Origin: Paraspadella gotoi
Taxonomy: Eukaryota > Chaetognatha
Assembly (NCBI GenBank): GCA_051294375.1
Contig: CM119267.1
Coordinates: forward strand, 5,566,750 to 5,630,749
DNA: 64,000 bases
Direction of reading: 5' to 3'
The notes under the pieces: model-generated
Database searches by the model: none
What the model was told of the DNA's origin: nothing
Seen by the model: only the letters and a program-made list of their open reading frames with translations
Program-made: the position numbers and the translations under genes
Part shown: positions 1 through 11,113 of the stretch, in pieces
Layout of the letters: each line of letters opens with the position of its first letter
How positions within the stretch are numbered: position 1 is the first letter of the stretch

Positions 1-389
1 AGAGTGTGGCGGGCCGAGTGGGTTCCTGTGTGGGGACTTGTGTGGCGGCCCGTTGGGTATCGTGTGGTCGTGTAGGTTGATGGTTGCGTTTCGGCGTCTA
101 GATGCAGTCAAGATGGCGTCCGCCGATCGCCGAACTGCCCGCACACACTGCCCTTCGCCTCATCACCACTCGCATTCGCCGAACTGCCGACACCACAGCC
201 CCTCGCCTCACCTCAACCTACCCTACATTCCTTCTATGGTGCGATGAATCGCAAGTTCGACTGCGGACGAATGAACGACCTAAGGACGCGACGGACGGAC
301 GGACTGACGCGACGCGACGAGGGACTGAGTCTGGTTCTTCTATTTCGGCTGCTGACGGAAATCGAACGATCGTTAATTCTCCAATTCAA

Positions 390-390
<1 letters not shown>

Positions 391-454
<64 letters not shown>
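391..454 (+). repeat. (CT)n microsatellite
   Basis: 64 bp of CT repeats with one interruption near the start. The counterpart in the opposite arm (3481-3642) is 162 bp, so the two arms differ strongly in repeat number here. Confidence 0.98.
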
Positions 455-457
<3 letters not shown>

Positions 458-538
458 CTCCCACATTGTGTTTTTTGTTCCCTTCGAATCGCGCTGATGT
501 TGAAACGAGAGCTGAGAGCGCGAAAGGGAGATTAAGAA

Positions 539-539
539 C

Positions 540-586
<47 letters not shown>

Positions 587-618
587 GAGAAGAAGAGAGA
601 GAGAGGAGAGAAGAGGAG
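539..618 (+). repeat. (GA)n tract, interrupted
   Basis: GA repeats broken by single extra A or G bases. The corresponding place in the right arm (about 3335-3420) holds only short imperfect CT runs. Confidence 0.95.
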
Positions 619-1901
619 ATGAGAGCAGGCAGCTGCCTCGGTTTGGTTTTGCCAGGCCTTTGATTCCATTCTCGTTTTGAGACGAGCTTTCTGTTCTTTC
701 CCCGTGATGGATGATATGACTAAGAAGGGGAAAAGGCAGCAGGAGAGAGAGAGAGAGAGAGAGAGGCGTCTTCTTTTTTCCATGATATAAATAGAAACTG
801 AAAAGAACTCGAATGAGATTCAACGCCTGAGCCGGCAAATACATTTGCGGCGCAACGGATGCATCGGGAGGATTATTATGAACGTTGTGTGCGTTGCGAT
901 AAGTACCGTCGGCAATTGGAACGATCCTCGATGGCGTCGAAATGCCCGTTGGCAAAAAGGTGTTTTGCGTTGCATTTCATTCAAGCCATTGTTGGACGAG
1001 GGCAATGAGATCTGACGTTGGCGTCTCGAGTCTCTGCAAATACATTTGTGCTGACTTCGTGATTGAAACGACGTTCTCGACATAAGCGAGGAGCGAGAGA
1101 TGGAAAGGGCGTTGGACTTCGCAAACGACGAGTGGTAAATGGCATTTGCCATTCCTGGTGATGGTAAAGGGAATAAGTTGACGAATAGTTGATACGTTCG
1201 TCAGCTGCAGATTTCGTTTTCAAAAACCTTTTTCGCGTTAAAAAAAACCGGAATTTGCATCAAAAATTGAATTTTTGCAAATGACAAAAATGAAATGAAA
1301 TGAAATGAAAATGAAATAGAAATGAAAATAATAAATTAAATTAAAATGATATTGAAAATACAAAAAGGAAAAAGGAAAAGACTAAATTCAACTCGGCGAA
1401 TTGTAAGAAGTGATTTTCGACTCCAAGATTCTCAGTTTTTCGGTCTAGATCATAATTTGTGCAATCCGATCTATAACCGCGAAAGACATTTAAATATTAA
1501 CTCGCGGGATCGAACTCAAGATGTACGCGGGTTGGTGACTGAATTCCTTGTCATAATGGCGGCAGGCGGCCGCTGCGGCGGCGGCGGCGGCGCGGCGGGA
1601 GACAAACCGCTCGGTTATTCCCCTCGGATCAGACTCGAATCGGACTTTAACCATTTTTTTTTTTTATCATTTTATCATTTTTTGTCATTTCTTCTTTCTC
1701 ATACGATTTTTTTTTAATTTTTCAACTTTCGATCGTTGAAAAAATCATTAATGACTTCCCATTCTTCTCCTCGAATCAAACATCAGAAGCAAAAAAAAGC
1801 CAAAAAAAAGCTAATAAATAAAAAAGAAGCGGAATTTTTTTGAATTATCCTCGATACCGATTCTCCCGCGCGCAAACGAAGGTCAATCAATTTTATGGCG
1901 G

Positions 1902-2045
1902 AATTGAAATGAGAATTGGCCCTCCGCCTCCGCGTATTGCAATTATGGCGGGAACGACGGAGAGAGAAGAGAGAGATGAGAGAGACGAAGAGAGAGAGAG
2001 AAGAGAGAGAGAGAGAGATGAGAGAGAGAGAGAGTGGGGTGGTCG
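1902..2045 (+). other. Spacer of palindrome A
   Basis: Single-copy loop between the arms, lying wholly on the left of the 25-N gap. It holds a purine-rich GAGA tract (1965-2035) and one ATGGCGGG motif. No gene is seen. Confidence 0.85.
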
Positions 2046-2070
2046 NNNNNNNNNNNNNNNNNNNNNNNNN
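2046..2070. other. Assembly gap, 25 N
   Basis: Exactly 25 N at the centre of palindrome A; the right arm starts at the next base. Confidence 0.99.
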
Positions 2071-3174
2071 CCGCCATAAAATTGATTGACCTTCGTTTGC
2101 GCGCGGGAGATCGTAATACGAGGATAATTCAAAAATTCCGCTTCTTTTTTTATTTTATTTGCTTTTTTTGCTTTTTTTCTTCTGATGTTTGATTCGAGGA
2201 GAAGAATGGGAAGTCATTAATGCTTTTTCAACGATCGGAAGTTGAAAATTATAAAAAAAAATAGATGAGAAAGAGAAATGACAAAAAATGATAAAAATGA
2301 TAAAAAAATGGTTAAAGTCGATTCGAGTCTGACTCCGAGGGGAATAACCGAGCGGTTGTCTCCCGCCGCCGCCGCCGTGGCCGCAGCCGCCGCCGCCGCC
2401 ATTATGACAGGAATTCAGTCACCAACCCCGCGTACATCTTGAGTTCGATCCCGCGAGTTAATATTAAATGTCTTTCCGGTAATAGACTCGGATTGCACAA
2501 TTAGATCTACCGAATGACCTGAGAAATCTTGGAGTCGAAATCACTTCTTACAATTCGCCGAGTTGAATTTAGTCTTTTCCTTTTTCCTTTTTGTCATTTC
2601 ATATCATTTAATTTAATTTATTATTTCATTTCATTTCATTTCATTTCATTTCATTTCATTTTTGTCATTTCAAAATTCAATTTTGATGCAAATTCGGTTT
2701 TTTTTTAACGACGAAAAAAAAGTTTTTGAAAACGAAAATCTCAGCTGACGAAACGTATCAACTTATTCGTCAACTTATTCCCTTTACCACTCACCAGGAT
2801 GGCAAATGCCATTTACCACTCGTCGTTTGCGAAAGTCAACGCCCCTTTCCATCTCTCGCTCTCGCTATGTCGAGAACGTCGTTTCAATCAGAAGTCACAC
2901 AAACGTATTTGCAGAGACTCGACGCCAACGTCAGATCTCATTGCCCTCGTCCACAATGGCTTGAATGAATGCAACGCAAACACCTTTTTGCCGACGGGCA
3001 TTTCGGACGACATCGAGGATCGTTTCCATTGCCGACGGTACTTATCGCAACGCCACACAACGGTCATATTATCCTCCCGATGCCATCCGTTGCCGCAAAT
3101 GTCATTTGCCGTCAGGCGTTGGGATCTCATTCGAGTCTTTTCAGTTTCTATTTTATTATCAGGAAAAAAAGAAG

Positions 3175-3213
<39 letters not shown>

Positions 3214-3477
3214 GCTTTTAACGCCTTCTTAGTCATATCATCCATTGCACGGCGCGGAAAGACAGAAAGCTCGTACATCAAAACGAGATGGAAATCAACA
3301 GGCGCCTGGCAAACCAAACGCGAGCAGCTGCCTATCTCCTCTTCTCTCCTCCTCTGCCTCGGTCCGTCTCCTCATATCATCTGCGTCTCTCTCTGTTCTA
3401 ATTCTCCCTTTCGCGCTCTCAGCTCTCGTTTCATCAGCGCGATTCGCAAAGGGAACAAAAAACACAATGTGGGAGAC

Positions 3478-3647
<170 letters not shown>

Positions 3648-3707
3648 TTGGAGAATTAACGATCGTTCGATTTCCGTCAGCAGCGAAATAGAAGAACCAG
3701 ACTCAGT

Positions 3708-3750
3708 CCCTCCGTCCGTCCGTCCGTCCGTCCGTCCGTCCGTCCGTCCG
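3708..3750 (+). repeat. (CCGT)n tetranucleotide
   Basis: About ten CCGT units. The mirror site at 285-320 is degenerate (GACGGACGGACGG then GACGC units), another arm difference confined to a simple repeat. Confidence 0.97.
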
Positions 3751-3982
3751 TAGGTCCGTTCATTCGCCCGCAGTCGAACTTGCGATTCATCCACCATAGA
3801 AGGAAGTAGGGTAAGATTGAGGTGAGGCGAGGGGCTGTGGTGTCGGGCAGTTCGGCGATCGGGCTGTGATGAGGCGAAGGGCAGTGGTGTCGGGCAGTTC
3901 GGCGATCGGGCCGGACGCCATCTTGACTGCATCTAGACGCCGACGCCACATCAACTACACGACCACACGATACCCACACGGC

Positions 3983-4001
3983 NNNNNNNNNNNNNNNNNN
4001 N
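3983..4001. other. Assembly gap, 19 N
   Basis: Marks the outer end of palindrome A's right arm. Confidence 0.99.
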
Positions 4002-4104
4002 GGGAAGAGGGTTTAACTTAAAATTTTTGTGATTTCGACGTCGCGAGAGTTTTGGGTTGACGGCTTGAATTAATATTATCACAATTATAACAATTATAAC
4101 AATT

Positions 4105-4330
4105 GAAACATTCTTTGAAATATTATACCCCATTGATATGGAAGCCAGGTAGTGAATAAACAAGACTGTGAGAGAGTCTTGATATAAAGCTTGCAGGGAC
4201 CTCTTATGTCATTATCTTGTAAGAGCTATGGAGGACTTAAATCACCAAAGCCTGTCCAAAGTCAGGGGCAAGTTAGCTTATTTATTGAATGAATGAATAA
4301 TTTTTATATTATTTGTACCAATTTCATGAA
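4105..4330 (-). repeat. GGTACAA-family dispersed repeat
   Basis: Read on the minus strand this aligns with 38108-38345: TTGGTACAA, CATTCAATAAATAAGCTA, TGACTTTGGACAGGC, CTTACAAGATAATGACAT, AGACTCTCTCACAGTCTT, then GGTATAATATTTCAAAGAAT. It is an older single-unit copy of the tandem dimer found near 38 kb. No open frame is shared between copies, so it is probably a non-coding element. Confidence 0.85.
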
Positions 4331-4666
4331 AAATACTACTTCATACGTAAGTTAACTCTTATTTATATCGCAAGCTTGCCGGGTCGAGCTGTCTCGCTAT
4401 CTTACGAGAAAGATGGGAGCTTGATTCGCCTATTTTTTAAATTAATGGAAAATTTGTACAATGATAGTAATAATTTCAATATAGATTAACATTCATGCCT
4501 TCAAGCGAAACTTGATGTTGTTTATCTTTCTTCTTCTGACGAAAAAAAAAATATTTTTTTTCCGAGTTTCGTCGCCAGGAATTCGTTAGCATTTTTGTTC
4601 GGAGTCGATTCTTTGCAGAGTCACAAACCCTTTAACCGAAACACAACTGTTCCACTCGAAAATAAA

Positions 4667-4668
<2 letters not shown>
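4331..4668 (+). other. AT-rich spacer, no gene seen
   Basis: Contains a short imperfect hairpin near 4390-4430 (GCTATCTTACGAGAAAGATGG). No long open frame and no tRNA-like cloverleaf. Confidence 0.5.
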
Positions 4669-4710
<42 letters not shown>

Positions 4711-4744
4711 TTCTCTCTCTCTTCTTTCTCTCCCTCTCTCTCAT

Positions 4745-4804
<60 letters not shown>
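4669..4804 (+). repeat. (CT)n tract, interrupted
   Basis: About 136 bp of CT repeats with scattered extra C or T and one A. Confidence 0.97.
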
Positions 4805-4809
<5 letters not shown>

Positions 4810-4834
4810 TTTTTGGCGTCTCTTGCCTTAAAAA

Positions 4835-4990
4835 TTAGGCCGCGGGTCCCGTGACGTCATTAGCGTCGCAAGCCAAAAACCGGGGAGGCGCGGCCGCTTG
4901 CAAGGAGGGCGCCGGCGGACGCCAACGCGCGCAGAGACGGCGCTCGAATCATGGTGGAGGCAAACACAAAACGGCGTCGCCGATGAGTTG
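4835..4990 (+). promoter_or_regulatory. CpG-rich segment with a CRE
   Basis: A GC- and CpG-rich island in an AT-rich setting, holding the full palindromic CREB/ATF site TGACGTCA (4852-4859), a NotI-like GCGGCCGC and a GGCGCCGGCGG stretch. It lies between a CT tract and a GA tract. Such composition with a CRE is typical of promoters, but I find no convincing first exon beside it. Confidence 0.35.
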
Positions 4991-4996
4991 AAATGG

Positions 4997-5053
4997 TGTG
5001 AGAGAGAGAGAGAGAGAGAGAGAGCGTAGAGAGAGTAGAGAGAGAGAGAAAGA
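4997..5053 (+). repeat. (GA)n tract, interrupted
   Basis: GA repeats with CGTAGAGAGAGTAGA interruptions, just downstream of the CpG-rich segment. Confidence 0.95.
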
Positions 5054-5194
5054 GAGTGCGTGATACGCCAACTCGAGAAGGAAGAAGGCAAACAACGCCA
5101 TCTGCCGATGAGCGGCGAGATGGAAAATAAATGGAAAGATCCTTTGACGCGACGGAGAAGGAGATGGGTGCTGGAGAGGGAAGGAGATAGGGAA

Positions 5195-5384
5195 GCAGAT
5201 GGGGAGAAAGATGGGGAAGAGACGGAGAAAGAGATGGGGAGGCAGAATCGGAGAAAGATGGGGAAGAGACGGAAAAAGAGATGGTGAGGCAGATGGGGAG
5301 AAAGATGGTGAAGAGACGGAGAAAGAGATGGTGAGGCAGATGGGGAGAAAGATGGAGAAGAGACGGATAAAGAGATGGGGAAAA
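5195..5384 (+). repeat. 47-bp minisatellite, 4 units
   Basis: Units start at 5195, 5242, 5289 and 5336 (period exactly 47), each beginning GCAGATGGGGAGAAAGATGG; the last is 49 bp. The period is not a multiple of three, so successive units are read in different frames. That argues against a real protein repeat despite local open frames rich in E, K, D and G. Confidence 0.95.
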
Positions 5385-5540
5385 GCAGATGGGGAATGAA
5401 GAAAAGAGGATGGGGGAAGAGATGGAGGAGAAGCTGAGTGGTGACAGAGATGGGAGCATTGAAGAGATAAGAACAAGAAAACTATTCTAAAAAAGTGGGA
5501 TAGAATACAGAAAAAAGGTTTGGGAAAAAAAGTGGGCAGG

Positions 5541-5600
5541 GATGAGATGGATGAGAAGGGATGAGAAGGGATGAGAAGGGATGAGATGGAAAATGGGATG
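5541..5600 (+). repeat. 10-bp minisatellite
   Basis: Units of GGGATGAGAA, about five, grading into GATGAGATGG variants. Confidence 0.9.
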
Positions 5601-5746
5601 AGATGATCTTATCAGATCTGAAAATCAGAGATCGGATCAAAAAGGAAGCGGAGTTTCTCAAGGGATAATTAATTCTCTTATTAATTATTTCTTATTAATT
5701 ATCAAGGGATTATTAATTCTCTTATTAATTCTTTGAATTATAACTG

Positions 5747-5845
5747 TTCTCCTCATTAGCGTCTCTTTCATGAAGATTGTTCTCCTAATTAGCGTCTCTT
5801 TCATGAAGATTGTTCTCCTAATTAGCGTCTCTTTCATGAAGATTG
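5747..5845 (+). repeat. 33-bp tandem repeat, 3 units
   Basis: Three nearly identical units starting at 5747, 5780 and 5813, each containing TTAGCGTCTCTTTCATGAAG; the first differs by one base (CTCATTAGC for CTAATTAGC). The high identity points to recent duplication. Confidence 0.97.
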
Positions 5846-6411
5846 CTTTGTTGAAAATAATATTAATGATTGAGCGTTTTGTCGCTGAGAAAAAATGATA
5901 ACAAAATCATTTTTGATACCTAAAAACATGAAGCTTGAGAATATACTTTAAAATATACTTTAAAAGATAAAGAATGAGTAATGGAATAATAATATTAAAA
6001 AAATAGCGAAAAATGCTTTTTATGGCTGAGATGGAATGGCATCTCTTTTTTTTAAAAAAAAAGGCCATTGTCAGATATGATAACAAAAGCTTCGACGCTA
6101 ACGTCAAAAAAAAAAATGACATATGTATATATTTCGATGACGACTAAAGTAAACTAAACGAGAAAGCATAAGCGAACTTGAAAATAGACGCTTTTAAACT
6201 GCGTCACAGTTTCGTCGGTGACGTAAAAGCGATTGACGCAGAACGGAAACGATAGGTGGCAATTATCGTCGAAGGAACGCTGTATATTGAATAGCTAATA
6301 TAAGAAATAATACGAAAAATATAAAAAGTAAGAACGAATTTTTTTTTTTTTTTTGTGTCGCGTGATATGTTTGCCAATTTGACATTTTCGTCGGCGCGAA
6401 CGGCGAAGAGG
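5846..6411 (+). other. AT-rich spacer, no gene seen
   Basis: Runs of A and T with no frame worth reporting. Isolated GTGACGTAA-like motifs near 6219. Confidence 0.5.
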
Positions 6412-6426
6412 GACGACGACGACGAC

Positions 6427-6458
<32 letters not shown>

Positions 6459-6461
6459 CGA
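6412..6461 (+). repeat. (ACG)n trinucleotide
   Basis: About 16 units with one ACA variant. Confidence 0.97.
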
Positions 6462-6588
6462 GGACCTCTGGTAGAATCTTTAAAAAATCTTGAGAAAACA
6501 AAAGACTGTTTGTGGTCTGCAGTGTTCCTTTGCGGTCTTCGTCTGCCTTGACTTATTCTCACTGGAAAGTTAAGTTTTCACTGGAGAT

Positions 6589-6589
<1 letters not shown>

Positions 6590-6687
<98 letters not shown>
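6590..6687 (+). repeat. (TAGA)n tetranucleotide
   Basis: 98 bp of perfect TAGA (about 24 units), the only GATA-type array in the window. Confidence 0.99.
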
Positions 6688-7231
6688 TAAGATAGAGAGA
6701 TGGGTTTTCCTGGTTGACCGATTGATAGATTATTTTAAGGAGATTTCGAAAAGGAATCTTACTTTGTTTTGGCCATGAACTTCGGACAATGGACAATCGC
6801 TTGGAGAATCAATGAGATTTGGCACTCCATGGCATTGGCTTTAAACCAATTGTTTGAAAATGTACGTATAAAATTAAACTTTTATAGACATTTAAAAGAG
6901 TTAATAGTTATTTAAACGCATTGAGGTGCCCCAACAGATTCCGGTGAGGAGAAAAGGGAAAATCCAAACGTCAGGAAAAGATTGAGAAAAGATTATTGAT
7001 GGATTTAAATGATTAACTCTTTGAGTCTTTCCTCTCGCGAGAAGATCGATCCGTCAAAAACAGAACGACAACAACAAGAAAACAACAAAAACGCAGACAA
7101 AACACCCACGCTAATGATGATATCAAAGAAAACAATTTCTTTTACTGCGGTTGACGTCAGCGTTGTTTTTTGTTGTTTTTTTTTTTTTTTTTGTAGCTTA
7201 ACCAAAAAAACCGAGGAGGATGACGAATAAA

Positions 7232-7232
<1 letters not shown>
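6688..7232 (+). other. Spacer, no gene seen
   Basis: AT-rich. A TGACGTCA octamer lies near 7153, just before a long T run; nothing around it looks like a promoter. Confidence 0.45.

Positions 7233-7260
<28 letters not shown>
7233..7260 (+). repeat. (ACG)n trinucleotide
   Basis: Nine perfect units. Confidence 0.97.
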
Positions 7261-7262
<2 letters not shown>

Positions 7263-7537
7263 TGCTGACGAAGACTTGCCAATGACGCAATCACAAAACA
7301 AGATCTCAGTAACGAAGAGAAAAAATAAAGAGAATTCGTTTCGTGCATGCGGCTCGGGTGTTTATGCATCGTCGCGAGTCGGACGAGCATCGTGGGGCAA
7401 GGAGGGGCGATCGATAACGCGGATGACAGGTCGAGACATGGAGAGAGCAAGGACGATTGAGCTGACAACGCATTGTGAATGGTTAAAACATCGAACTGGG
7501 GACCGAATGTCAAATTCTGAAGTCAGCGATAACAAAA

Positions 7538-8426
7538 NNNNNNNNNNNNNNNNNNNNNNNNNNNNNNNNNNNNNNNNNNNNNNNNNNNNNNNNNNNNNNN
7601 NNNNNNNNNNNNNNNNNNNNNNNNNNNNNNNNNNNNNNNNNNNNNNNNNNNNNNNNNNNNNNNNNNNNNNNNNNNNNNNNNNNNNNNNNNNNNNNNNNNN
7701 NNNNNNNNNNNNNNNNNNNNNNNNNNNNNNNNNNNNNNNNNNNNNNNNNNNNNNNNNNNNNNNNNNNNNNNNNNNNNNNNNNNNNNNNNNNNNNNNNNNN
7801 NNNNNNNNNNNNNNNNNNNNNNNNNNNNNNNNNNNNNNNNNNNNNNNNNNNNNNNNNNNNNNNNNNNNNNNNNNNNNNNNNNNNNNNNNNNNNNNNNNNN
7901 NNNNNNNNNNNNNNNNNNNNNNNNNNNNNNNNNNNNNNNNNNNNNNNNNNNNNNNNNNNNNNNNNNNNNNNNNNNNNNNNNNNNNNNNNNNNNNNNNNNN
8001 NNNNNNNNNNNNNNNNNNNNNNNNNNNNNNNNNNNNNNNNNNNNNNNNNNNNNNNNNNNNNNNNNNNNNNNNNNNNNNNNNNNNNNNNNNNNNNNNNNNN
8101 NNNNNNNNNNNNNNNNNNNNNNNNNNNNNNNNNNNNNNNNNNNNNNNNNNNNNNNNNNNNNNNNNNNNNNNNNNNNNNNNNNNNNNNNNNNNNNNNNNNN
8201 NNNNNNNNNNNNNNNNNNNNNNNNNNNNNNNNNNNNNNNNNNNNNNNNNNNNNNNNNNNNNNNNNNNNNNNNNNNNNNNNNNNNNNNNNNNNNNNNNNNN
8301 NNNNNNNNNNNNNNNNNNNNNNNNNNNNNNNNNNNNNNNNNNNNNNNNNNNNNNNNNNNNNNNNNNNNNNNNNNNNNNNNNNNNNNNNNNNNNNNNNNNN
8401 NNNNNNNNNNNNNNNNNNNNNNNNNN
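7538..8426. other. Assembly gap, 889 N
   Basis: Largest gap. The flanks are not copies of one another. Confidence 0.99.
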
Positions 8427-8705
8427 AAAAGAAAAAACAGGAAAGAAAGAGAGAAAAAAAAGGAAAAGAGAGAAAAAAAGTATAATAGAAGACGTTAACC
8501 AGAATCACAAACCTTTTAAAAAGTCACCCGAACGTCGAAGTATAGTCGATATTAATAGTGTCATTTACTATATCGGTTCCGGCATGGCATGGCCGCATGA
8601 ATATGTGTTCGACAAGTGATAAACTTCTCCGAAGTCTATCGGCCGAATCGATTATTAATTTATATGTTTGTACGAATATCGGGATAAATTTGGATCAAGG
8701 CCAAA

Positions 8706-8745
8706 GCATGGGGAAGCATGGGGAAGCATGGCGAAGCATGGCTTT
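8706..8745 (+). repeat. 10-bp GCATGGGGAA repeat, 4 units
   Basis: Short tandem array with one variant unit (GCATGGCGAA). Confidence 0.92.
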
Positions 8746-8888
8746 AGTAAAGTACGAGGGATCATTCAAAAAAAAGGGAAGAATAACTCGGAGGGAAACG
8801 ATTTGAACTCGAGCGTCGCCATAATTTATGGGTTCGATTGAGTGGATTCTTGAGACGAGATCGAAAAAGGTCGTTGGAATTCATTCCG

Positions 8889-9312
8889 ATGGCATCTGTT
8901 CGAATGGCATCGGTTCGAATGGCATCCGTTTGGATGGCATTTGCCGGGTTTGCGATTTGTTTGGATGGCAAAATTTTGAAAGGCGTAGAATTTATTCGGA
9001 AGGTACTGTTAAGTACGGCATCAATTTGAATGGCATCGTTTACAATTGAATAGAATCTAATGGCATCGTTTCCAATTGAATTGAATCTAATGGCATCGTT
9101 TTAGAATTGCATCAATTTGAATGGCATCGTTTCCAATGGAATTGAATCTAATGGCATCGTTTTAGACTGCATCAATTTGGATGGCATCGTTTCCAATGGA
9201 ATTGAATCTAATGGCAACGTTTTAGACTGCATCAATTTGGATGGCATCGTTTCCTATGGAATTGAATCTAATGGCATCGTTTTAGACTGCATCAATTTGG
9301 ATGGCATCGTTG
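8889..9312 (+). repeat. Hierarchical ATGGCATC minisatellite
   Basis: ATGGCAT recurs every 15 bp at 8889, 8904, 8919 and 8934. It then recurs every 30 bp from 9121 to 9301, and the 30-bp pairs form near-identical 60-bp units (9121, 9181, 9241). All periods are multiples of three. Frames starting at 8828 and 9117 read five-residue repeats such as SNGIG, SNGIR, LDGIC and 20-residue repeats containing NGIVLDCINLDGI. Two stop codons fall between these frames, so it is not one continuous ORF. Reverse-oriented GATGCCATC units reappear at 9412-9433 beside the gap. Confidence 0.95.
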
Positions 9313-9433
9313 CCATTGATTCGGATCGATGACCTTTCACGTGAGGCTTAATCGTCCGAAGAGTTTTTTTAAATTCTTTTTGCTCGAAGTCTATTTCGGC
9401 GCCGTTTCATTCTGATGCCATCACATTCGATGC

Positions 9434-9628
9434 NNNNNNNNNNNNNNNNNNNNNNNNNNNNNNNNNNNNNNNNNNNNNNNNNNNNNNNNNNNNNNNNNNN
9501 NNNNNNNNNNNNNNNNNNNNNNNNNNNNNNNNNNNNNNNNNNNNNNNNNNNNNNNNNNNNNNNNNNNNNNNNNNNNNNNNNNNNNNNNNNNNNNNNNNNN
9601 NNNNNNNNNNNNNNNNNNNNNNNNNNNN
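9434..9628. other. Assembly gap, 195 N
   Basis: Probably a collapsed continuation of the ATGGCATC array, since repeat units in the opposite orientation abut it. Confidence 0.99.
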
Positions 9629-9710
9629 ACTCTTTTCCATATATGCCAATCCCATTTTTGTGTTCGATTTAATACAATTTTTCACATCTTTATCTGTTGT
9701 ATTACCTTTC

Positions 9711-10040
9711 CAAAAGTCACTTCTCGGTCGGTCTGTCCGTCGGTCGGTCGGTCTGTTTGTCGGTCAGTCCTACTTACGTTAAAAATACTCCTAACTTGCA
9801 TATAGTTGGTTGCTCATTTGTCAAGACAGGAAAAAACATCAAATCTAAGTGACTGCAAGCGCCGCCTTCAGGAAATCCTAAAACTATAAAGAATAAAAAC
9901 CAAAATTTCGATGCAGTGGGTGTCAGAAATACACGGGCAAAGAAAGTTATTGTAGTCATGTAGTCATGTCATATCAGGTCATGTCATGTCATGTAATGTT
10001 ACGAGAAATACACGTGATAAGGCAGTCACTGCGGCGCAAC
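9711..10040 (+). mobile_element. GTTGCGCCGC-TIR element, 5'-truncated copy
   Basis: Aligns with the full copy at 24709: AAGTCACTTCTCGG, the GGTC/GTCC microsatellite (9723-9772), ACTTACGTTAAAAAT, TAGTTGGTTGCTCATTTGT, GCGCCGCCTT, and a right end GCGGCGCAAC at 10031-10040. The left terminal repeat is missing. About 85 bp of extra sequence, including a (GTCAT)n run, separates the body from the right end. Confidence 0.85.
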
Positions 10041-10175
10041 ACATTTAAAATACGGTTCTTGTTCTTTTACTGAAATCTCCTCCTATTGATTATCTTTGGA
10101 TCTCGCCTCTCATCATTTTTAATATCGACTTCCAACTCTTACAATGTCATATCCCATCTCTTTCAACGTCGCCTT

Positions 10176-10617
10176 NNNNNNNNNNNNNNNNNNNNNNNNN
10201 NNNNNNNNNNNNNNNNNNNNNNNNNNNNNNNNNNNNNNNNNNNNNNNNNNNNNNNNNNNNNNNNNNNNNNNNNNNNNNNNNNNNNNNNNNNNNNNNNNNN
10301 NNNNNNNNNNNNNNNNNNNNNNNNNNNNNNNNNNNNNNNNNNNNNNNNNNNNNNNNNNNNNNNNNNNNNNNNNNNNNNNNNNNNNNNNNNNNNNNNNNNN
10401 NNNNNNNNNNNNNNNNNNNNNNNNNNNNNNNNNNNNNNNNNNNNNNNNNNNNNNNNNNNNNNNNNNNNNNNNNNNNNNNNNNNNNNNNNNNNNNNNNNNN
10501 NNNNNNNNNNNNNNNNNNNNNNNNNNNNNNNNNNNNNNNNNNNNNNNNNNNNNNNNNNNNNNNNNNNNNNNNNNNNNNNNNNNNNNNNNNNNNNNNNNNN
10601 NNNNNNNNNNNNNNNNN
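10176..10617. other. Assembly gap, 442 N
   Basis: Ends inside a GA tract; the flanks are not duplicated. Confidence 0.99.
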
Positions 10618-10690
10618 GAGAGAGAGAGATACATATCGATAGAGAAAATCAATTTTGACTTACGTTTGCGTTTTTCTATAAGATTTGCAG

Positions 10691-10709
10691 ATTGTGTGAT
10701 AGAGAGAGA

Positions 10710-10744
<35 letters not shown>

Positions 10745-10772
10745 ACGCCACCTCTATCACAACCAAGACGTG
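10691..10772 (+). CDS. Candidate internal exon encoding an Asp run
   Basis: An 82-bp segment bounded by good splice signals on both sides. Upstream is a T-rich tract ending TTTGCAG (AG at 10689-10690); downstream is the donor GTG/GTAAGT at 10773. One base completes the previous codon, then 27 codons read LCDRER, eleven Asp, then ERHLYHNQDV, ending exactly on a codon boundary. A second frame is also open (CVIERE then a Thr run then NATSITTKT); the third has a stop. Part of the upstream intron lies in the N gap. I recognise no family. The (ACG)n core makes Asp- and Thr-looking frames cheap, so the splice signals carry the case. Confidence 0.35.
10711..10743 (+). repeat. (ACG)11 trinucleotide
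   Basis: Perfect ACG units inside the candidate exon. Confidence 0.98.
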
Positions 10773-10917
10773 GTAAGTTCTCGGCGAGTAAGATCCAGCG
10801 TTCGCGGCGGAATTAAAGGCTTAATCACCGACGCAGCAATTATTAACACAACACGCAGAAAAAAAAACTCTTTGAGTCTTTTTCTCAAAAAAAATCTTTT
10901 CTCCAGAAAAAAAAATT

Positions 10918-11113
10918 GGGCCATCTTTATCGAAAGCGCCCCGTTTTTGAATTAAATAGGTTTTTAGGACTAATGATAAGATTATATGTAATGATTAAGA
11001 TAATGATTAGAGATTATGTTTGAGTTTGATTAAGGATTAGGTTATAGTTAGGGAATTAGAATAAGCAGTTCAGGGATTAGTAACAGAAATCGGACGCTTT
11101 CGGAAAATAGTGC
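10918..11113 (+). mobile_element. CGAAAGCG-TIR element, 196-bp copy
   Basis: Left end GGGCCATCTTTATCGAAAGC and right end GGACGCTTTCGGAAAATAGT (then GC) are imperfect inverted repeats sharing the core CGAAAGCG. The interior is AT-rich with degenerate TTAGGG-like words (GATTAGGTTATAGTTAGGG). The same ends and interior type occur at 39522-39850. No target duplication is clear for this copy. No coding capacity, so MITE-like. Confidence 0.75.

Larger units (their letters stand above)
46..1901 (+). repeat. Palindrome A, left arm
   Basis: About 1.86 kb that reappears in reverse complement at 2071-3982. Both arms share, in mirror order, the TCTAGATGCAGTCAAGATGG segment (left arm from 97), the CT/GA tracts, a run of ATGAA pentanucleotides (1280-1325), a GGC-rich stretch (1560-1600) and the GCGCGCAAACGAAGG segment near the centre. 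Differences are mostly single-base indels plus changes in tract length. Bases 1-45 continue leftwards without a partner. No credible gene is seen in the arm; the open frames follow the low-complexity tracts. Confidence 0.93.

Noticed and set aside
2430-2456. T-arm-like GAGTTCGATCCCGCG suggesting a tRNA
   Set aside because: Stems flanking the loop do not pair and no acceptor or anticodon arm fits.
4381-4430. tRNA-like or tRNA-derived SINE head (CTTGCCGGGTCGAGCTG)
   Set aside because: No complete A and B boxes and no cloverleaf with a paired acceptor stem.
7276-8619. Long frames running through the 889-N gap, and similar ones at the other large gaps
   Set aside because: The N run is read as open; there is no sequence evidence.
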